Shown: piece after piece, positions 58,216 through 64,000 of the stretch
Numbering within the stretch: the stretch's first letter is position 1
Layout of the letters: each line of letters begins with the position of its first letter
DNA from: Abelmoschus esculentus
Lineage: Eukaryota; Streptophyta; Magnoliopsida; Malvales; Malvaceae
NCBI GenBank assembly: GCA_035048815.1
Contig: JAUCBN010000023.1
Coordinates: forward strand, 9,679,501 to 9,743,500
Length of the DNA: 64,000 bases
Direction: 5' to 3'
Position numbers and translations under genes: made by a program
Notes under the pieces: generated by a model
Database searches by the model: none
What the model was told of the DNA's origin: nothing
What the model saw: only the letters and a program-made list of their open reading frames with translations

Positions 58216-59470
58216 AAACACTCCCGATTACCCTTCGAATCAATGACGAAAAATCACTTACAAGAATAAGATTTAGGTGAAAAACTCAAAACTACAAAAA
58301 TCACTTATCCTTTTTATAAATATATATTCAATAAATATGTTTTGTTTTATTTCTTGTACACAATACTAGAAGTTTATCCTTTGTATAAGGCTTTTTCTGT
58401 GTTTTAGTGTAATTATATAAAAATGCACATTCTTTATTTTTAATTTTTTATACTATCATGAGAACTATTCAACGGATTCATTTGTTTGTTTGTTTATCCT
58501 TCCTTATGGGTCCACCATCAACCTCTTTCGCTTTCAAAAACCTTATCCTTTATTTTCCACGATATATAATTCAAAAATGGATAGCAACGAGACCTCACTT
58601 GAGGTAAAGCAAGGTATACACAATGCCATAAACTCTTTGGAAATGTATTTTCAAGTTTATTTTTATGATTTAGTGATGTCATAGATGGATAAGGATGAAC
58701 AAAGAAACTGAGAAAATAAAAAATTCAATGGAATTAGAGTGTTAGAATGATTTAGGAGTCTTAAATTTAAATATGAAATTATTTAAATTAAAATAAATTA
58801 TATTTTTCATAATGTAAAATATATTTATATTTTAAATAATGGAAATAATTTTAAAATATTATATATGAAATATTGACTCTTTTTATTTAGTTGGAAACAT
58901 TTTTTTAAATGTTTGTAAAAAAGATTTTTAAAACTTTACAAAATGATATAAAAGAAAAAAATAACGCATTTTTTTTTTTAAATGAAGTCCTGAAAATGAA
59001 GTTGAAATTAATATGAAAAGAATATAACGATCTGATTTATCATGAATGGTATAAAAGACCTAACCAAACCGAACCAATCTCGCCTCTACTTTAACTTGGA
59101 ATTAGTTCATTTGGATGCTAAAGGGTTGATAAGTAATAAATAATTTAATATTATTTAAATAAAATTTAAATTTTAAGATTATATATATGCAGAAAATTTG
59201 TATTAAAATACTCGTCTGTTAAAATCAAGTGTATGATAAGAGTCGATATAATTAATCAAGACAAAATCTTAAAGAATCGATAAAACAATAAAAAGAAATT
59301 TAACCATTTAATTGTCAAAATATAAAAATTATTTAAATATATTTCGAAAAATATATTTTATAAATTTGTCTTTAATTTTAAATAAAAATGGCAAAAATAT
59401 TTTTAATAAGATACATGTAAAATTATGAGCGAAAGTCGACTATGAATAGAGATAGAAATTATAATAAGAA
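58216..59470. other. AT-rich spacer, no gene supported
   Basis: Contains a 64-codon ORF (58490-58684) without recognisable domain, and otherwise AT-rich sequence. Confidence 0.4.
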
Positions 59471-59479
59471 TATATATAA

Positions 59480-61119
59480 GGGTAAATTACACAGATAACC
59501 ACCATACTATCGAGTTGTTATCAAAATGACCATAATACTTTAAAAAGCATCAAATACACCAATGAACTATTAAAATGGTATCAAAATAGTCACCGACTGT
59601 TAAAATTTAACGGTCTGATGAAAATTAAGTAAAATAATTATACATTTACTCTCTGTTATTCATATATTTTTTTAATTTAATTTTAATTTTATTATAATAA
59701 AATAATATAATTATTTATTTAGATGGTGACATGTTCACCACAGGACATTTCATATATATATTTAATTTATTTTCTTTCTTTAATCATGTGGTGACACGTG
59801 TAACTGTCTAATTAAAGGAAGAAAATAAAACTTTTCAAGTTTGTGTTTTAGAGGAGTCAAACCCAAAACCTCTAACATACTTAAGCAATGCTTAAATCAC
59901 TCAACCAAATTGAATTATGTAAAATAAAATCGTACAACAAATATATATGGAATAGAATTTTCTATATTTATTTTATTCTTTCCACACATAATCTTAAATT
60001 TATTTTTAATTTAGTTAAAATATTTATTAAATTATTTTATATATAATAAATTAAAATATTTAAATAATAATAAAAAATTATTTAACAAACCCTAAACCTT
60101 AAATAGTAAACCCTAAACTTTAAATTAAAAAGTTATTTGAAATTTTAAATTAAATTTAAAAATATTAAATCTTAAACCCTAAACCTTAAATAGTAAACCC
60201 TAAAATTTAAATTAAAAATTTATTTGAAATTTTAAATTAAATTTAAAAATACTAAATCTTAAACCCTAAACCTTAAATAGTAAACCCTAAACTTTAAATT
60301 AAAAAGTTATTTGAAATTTTAAATTAAATTTAAAAATATTAAATCCTAAACCTTAAACCTTAAACCCTAAACTTTAAATTATATTTAAAAATATTAAACC
60401 CTAAATCTAAATTCCTTAACCCTTACCCCTAAAGTTTAAAATATATTTAAAATATTAAATCCAAAATCCTAAACCTTAAATTTAAGGTTAAGGATTAAGA
60501 GTTTAGGGTTTAGAATTTACTATTTTTAAATATAATCTAAAATTTTAAATGACTTTAAGATTTATTATTTAAGGTTTAGGGTTTGTTAAATATTTTTTTT
60601 ATTATTTAAATATTTTAATTTATTACATATAAAATAATTTAATTAATATTTTAATTAAATTAAAAATAAATATAAAATTATGCGTAAAAAAAATAAAATA
60701 AATATAGAAAATATCATTTCATATATATTTATTGTAAGGTTTTATATTATATAATTAAGCTTGACTCAGGGGCTTCAGCATTGGTCAAGTATGCCGAAGG
60801 TTTTGGCTTCAACTTCTCCCAAACACAAAGTTAAAAAATTTTATTTCCTTCCTTTAATCAATCACCACTTAAATAAATCATTATATTATTTTATTATAAT
60901 AAAATAGGATTAAATTAAAAAATATATGAAAGAGAAGGGTAAATGTGTAATTATTTCATTTAGTTTTTAACTCTCACATCATTGGACTGTTAACTTTTTA
61001 ACAATCAATGACTATTTCGATACCGTTTTAATAGTTTATCGGTATATTTGACGTTTTTAAAGTATTATGGCCATTTCGATACTAATCCATAATATTGTGG
61101 TTATCTGTGTAATTTACCC
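59480..61119. mobile_element. Mutator-type foldback element, 1640 bp, with 9-bp target duplication
   Basis: Starts GGGTAAATTACACAGATAACC and ends with the exact complement of those ~20 bases. It is flanked by the perfect 9-bp duplication TATATATAA (59471-59479 and 61120-61128); 9 bp is the Mutator signature. The inverted arms run inward for ~550-620 bases (59480 to ~60100 against ~60560 to 61119) at high similarity, so almost the whole element is one hairpin. The right arm lacks ~80 bases present on the left (around 59730-59815). The loop is an 87-bp telomere-like minisatellite. There is no transposase, so it is non-autonomous and depends on MULE enzymes in trans. Confidence 0.92.
60087..60400 (+). 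repeat. 87-bp telomere-like minisatellite in the foldback loop
   Basis: Starts at 60087, 60174 and 60261 give an exact 87-base period for three near-identical copies plus a partial fourth. Each copy opens AAACCCTAAACCTTAAATAG and continues with TAAACCCTAAACTTTAAATT and an AT-rich tail. Mirror-orientation TTTAGGGTTT words follow near 60500-60590. Confidence 0.88.
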
Positions 61120-61128
61120 TATATATAA

Positions 61129-62637
61129 TGATAAAATTTTCGGTTAATAAATAATTAATAATAATAATTAATTGATCTAGTGAGATAACACTAGATCCTT
61201 TAAGTAAAAATATAAATTTTAATTTTAATACTATAGATAAAACAAATTAAATCACATCATATTGATTTTTTTATAATACTCGATTTAGATCAGAGAACAA
61301 TCAACTTCTACCCAATTTTTTTATCAAACTATTTAATTTAAAAAAAATAATATATTTTTAAATTTATATCTTTAAATATTTATGTTTATTTCCCTGATCT
61401 CAAATTTTGGCTCTATTCCTACCCTCGAATAATGTTTGATTAATTTAGTATTATCACTCCTTTTGAATACTAATTCAATGTACTCATGTACTAGTGTGAT
61501 TTAAGATTATTATAATATTTTTAAAATTTAACTATATTAATTAATTAAAATTAAATTTTATAAAAGTCTAATATAAAAACATTTTTTCAATTTTTTTAGA
61601 AAAATTCAAGTTACTATCTTATAGATGAGTTGTTGGTTGTTATAGTGGAATTTAAGTTACTATCCCTTGACGTGTTGGCCTTGGTGGGGTTGCCTCAGAG
61701 TGTTGTGATGGGTATTTATTTTCTGTGCTGTTGTTGTTGAAGATTAGATAGGAATTATTAATCTCAAACTTAAAGTTGTCAAGGCAAGACCCACCGAGAA
61801 GGATTCATTGTAGTTATCCGATAGTTCCACATTACTTCAACCCTAAGTCTAATTAATATGATCTAATTTTTAATTAATTTATTATATTTTTTCTTAAACT
61901 CCATTAAGGGGCCAAAGTTCGGTAGTCTAATTTCAGTTCTACCCCAACGCTAGGGTTTCTTCTTTTCGATTCGAGGTAGAAAATTCAGTCAAATGATCTA
62001 TTTTGTCCGGTAAAAACCGTACCTGTAAGTTCCGCCCACGGCTTACACCAATTCCTGAAAAAACAAACAAGAAAAGAAAATTAAAATAAAGTTATAAAGA
62101 AATTGAACAAAATTACGACGAAATTAAAAAAAATGAGGAAACGGATTTAAAGGGGAAGAAATGTTGAACGGAAAACATTAAAAAAAAAAAGGATCACGGA
62201 GAAGAAAAGAACTGTAAATCGAATGGAATGGTGTTTGGAGAACAAATCAAATGGAAACAAGACTTGGAACGAATCAATATGGAGATCGGGAATGGAAATT
62301 TTGGAGTGGAGTTGGTTTTGATTTGATTTACTTAGATTAGATTAGTGATTCAGAGTTAGTTTTTAGTCCAAAAGCTCCTCAATTTTGCCATTGGCTGCAA
62401 TATGTGTATTTACACCGTCAAACGATATGATAATTGGTTCCTCCGATGTAATGGTTTCGGCGGTCACCGGAGTATACTTAAACTGGAAACCTTTGTCAAG
62501 ATCTCCAAACTCTTCGCCGGAATCTGACCTCATCGTCAAAGAACGGCGTATCTCCGAAGCTCGATCTCAAATCACCGGGAAATCTCGGAGACTTGACCTA
62601 AAAGCGATAAAGATTACACATACCGCATGCGAAATCT
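61129..62637. other. Intergenic region and probable 3' flank of the serine-rich gene
   Basis: AT-rich to about 61880, with no gene. Around 61940-62060 a GC-richer patch on the minus strand shows TTTTTTCAG and, ~30 bases on, ACAGGTACGG, looking like acceptor and donor of a tiny non-coding exon. This may be part of an extended 3' region of the serine-rich gene. Weak evidence. Confidence 0.3.
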
Positions 62638-63216
62638 TTATAAATCTCCGGCTTTTGACATCACGGAGTGCCGACTAGGCCTCGGCTGGAAAGCAGATCG
62701 GCGACGTTGCTGGTGAGAGGAAGGTCTGATTAAAGCCGACAAAGCTCTCCTGACCAGATCTCCCTCAACACCACCGATTCTCACCAGCGAGTTCGTCATC
62801 GCAGATCTACGCGCGTTAAGCCGATTGCTCGGCGCGTAACCCGACACAGAGTGCGAGCTATTGAAATTCTTATGAAGACTGCAACGGAACGAACCCGGAT
62901 GCGTTGTAGGCGAACACATGCAAGTCCGCTTCGGCTGTTTACTCTGTAAATTCTTCAACGCCTCAGTGTTTCTACGGACGGTTGTAATCGAACGGTTCGG
63001 AGAGATCGGACGGTTATCAATCGAGAACCGCACAGACGACGATGACGGTGATTTGTTACAAATATTGACACGCGGCGGAGAAATAGATCTCTGTTGATTG
63101 AAGAAAGTTGAGGAGCGTGAAGAGAAACCTGAACTGGAATAAGCAAAAGCGTATGAAGAAGACGGAGAGTGAGACCGGAGCACCAAAGCTCTAGATCTTC
63201 TAGAAGAAGAAGCCAT
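62638..63216 (-). CDS. Serine-rich small protein (plant 'serine-rich protein-related' family)
   Basis: An intact, intronless frame of 192 residues. I start at the ATG at 63216 (MASSSRRSRALVLRSHSPS) rather than two codons upstream, because MASSSRR-type starts are usual for this plant family. The N-terminal two thirds is Ser/Arg-rich and low in complexity. The family's conserved block, RTCMCSPTTHPGSFRCSLHK (about residues 97-116), is present with its three cysteines and a histidine. The tail is Arg/Ser-rich with GGVEGDLVRRALSALIRPSS, also conserved. No signal peptide or membrane segment is seen. The molecular function is not known; relatives are small, probably nuclear or cytosolic and often stress-responsive (family knowledge, not shown here). 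GC content and codon use stand out from the AT-rich surroundings, as expected for a real gene. Confidence 0.88.
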   Translation of the reverse strand: MASSSRRSRALVLRSHSPSSSYAFAYSSSGFSSRSSTFFNQQRSISPPRVNICNKSPSSSSVRFSIDNRPISPNRSITTVRRNTEALKNLQSKQPKRTCMCSPTTHPGSFRCSLHKNFNSSHSVSGYAPSNRLNARRSAMTNSLVRIGGVEGDLVRRALSALIRPSSHQQRRRSAFQPRPSRHSVMSKAGDL

Positions 63217-63330
63217 TTTCAATGAAGCTGCTGCAGAGAATAAAGGGGGGAGATGGCTAGGATTTCTGAATTTCTAAAGAGCCGTGTTTGGCTGTTTAGT
63301 TGGGCAAACCTATCTTCACTCGAGCCATGT

Positions 63331-63340
63331 ATTTATAGGG
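63331..63340 (-). promoter_or_regulatory. TATA box of the serine-rich gene
   Basis: On the minus strand CCCTATAAATACATGG, about 115 bases before the chosen ATG. Transcription would start near 63300, giving a leader of ~85 nt. This also supports the orientation and start of the gene. Confidence 0.7.
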
Positions 63341-63459
63341 TAAGTGGGGGAGGGTTCAGGGTTATAAAATTTGAGGGTATTTTGAGGGATCAATCCCTAA
63401 ACTGTTACTTAATTATTTTTATGCCCCTTTCATTGGTCCTAAAAAACCCGAAGAAATGA

Positions 63460-64000
63460 GAAAGTAGAGTGGGGTTAAAGACAGCTTTGAAGACGTACTA
63501 CCTAACCGGTCGTTGAGTTCGAGGCAAGTGGTTTTGGCACTTCGAAATCCAATTCAGCTTCTAACCTGCGGATTTGGAAAAAGCTATGGGCACGGACAAC
63601 TATATCCTCACAACAACTGTCAAATTTTTGTACAGAATCAAACAAAAAGTGAGAAAATCAATAAGTCAAAAGTTTTAAAAATAGTGTAAATAAATAAAAA
63701 TAAAGAGGTTTAAAATTATTCAACTCAATGATTTAATAACTCAAAAAAAATTATTTGATCATGTTAGGTATCTAATTCAAGAATAATTAGATCGGGTATA
63801 GGTAATATTTCTTAATTATAAGGTATTTGATTGTTTTTTTAGCTTTAAATTATATTTTTATTTTAAATTTTTTAATAAGTGTACTTAAATTTAAATTTAT
63901 AAATTAGTTGTATGCTTGCATATATTTTGAAATTTTGAAATTTTTAAGTATATTTTTATTAATTTATTAATATCGAAAGAAAAAATAAAATTAATATTTT
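63460..64000. other. Upstream flank, AT-rich, no feature seen
   Basis: The first ~150 bases are moderately GC-rich and may hold promoter elements of the serine-rich gene. The rest is AT-rich intergenic DNA. Confidence 0.4.

Noticed and set aside
58490..58684. 64-codon ORF
   Set aside because: No domain, promoter or splice evidence; AT-rich context.
60087..60400. Interstitial telomere or chromosome fusion site
   Set aside because: The words are degenerate, in an 87-bp period, and confined to the loop of a transposon.
62385..62678. 97-codon plus-strand ORF overlapping the serine-rich gene end
   Set aside because: Mostly 3' flank, overlapping the real gene only at its end and on the opposite strand; composition effect.

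Overview
The window is nuclear DNA of a flowering plant, very probably a eudicot. It is AT-rich with long intergenic stretches. Genes have many short GT-AG introns, and the protein families are plant ones. The mix of repeats would fit cotton or another Malvaceae, but that is an inference I cannot test here. No prokaryotic, organellar or viral genome features were seen.

Layout. The gene-bearing left end (1-14 kb) holds a truncated BDA1/ITN1-type PGG membrane-protein gene (727-1338, +). Next is a complete 15-coding-exon leucine-rich-repeat gene (3711-9721, +; 578 aa after splicing) with an MGxxCS acylation motif. A complete two-exon PHOX-type TPR-PB1 gene follows on the minus strand (11049-13549; 803 aa after splicing), tail to tail with the LRR gene. 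From 14 to 29 kb there are no convincing genes. This part holds MITE-like hairpins, a family of ~0.45-0.5 kb palindromes joined to a ~0.8 kb unit (partly a tandem array of ~1.37 kb period, partly inverted), and a 2.4 kb solo gypsy-type LTR with a 5-bp target duplication.

From 30 to 56.5 kb is a nest of transposons. A NUB1-like (UBL-UBA) pseudogene on the minus strand has one exon split by an LTR-bounded Copia element (31152-36161; 405-bp LTRs, duplicated target ATAGC). Next to it lies a minus-strand Copia remnant whose RNase H region is itself split by a hAT element (36640-38981). After this come a minus-strand gypsy gag with its primer-binding site and a 2.1 kb LTR, a putative degraded LTR element with unrecognised ORFs, and inside that element's span a decayed Sirevirus-like Copia element (about 47.7-54.5 kb). 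A further gypsy LTR fragment ends at 56481.

The right end (56.5-64 kb) is AT-rich. It contains a striking ~1.64 kb Mutator-type foldback element (59480-61119) with a perfect 9-bp target duplication and an 87-bp telomere-like minisatellite in its loop. It also contains an intact intronless serine-rich protein gene (62638-63216, -) with a TATA box.

The host genes do not form a pathway. The most informative feature is the layered insertion history: NUB1 exon <- Copia-1; Copia-2 <- hAT; duplicated LTR block <- Sirevirus. The unusual palindromic and foldback repeats come next. All coordinates and splice junctions were derived by hand; percentages and ages are rough.
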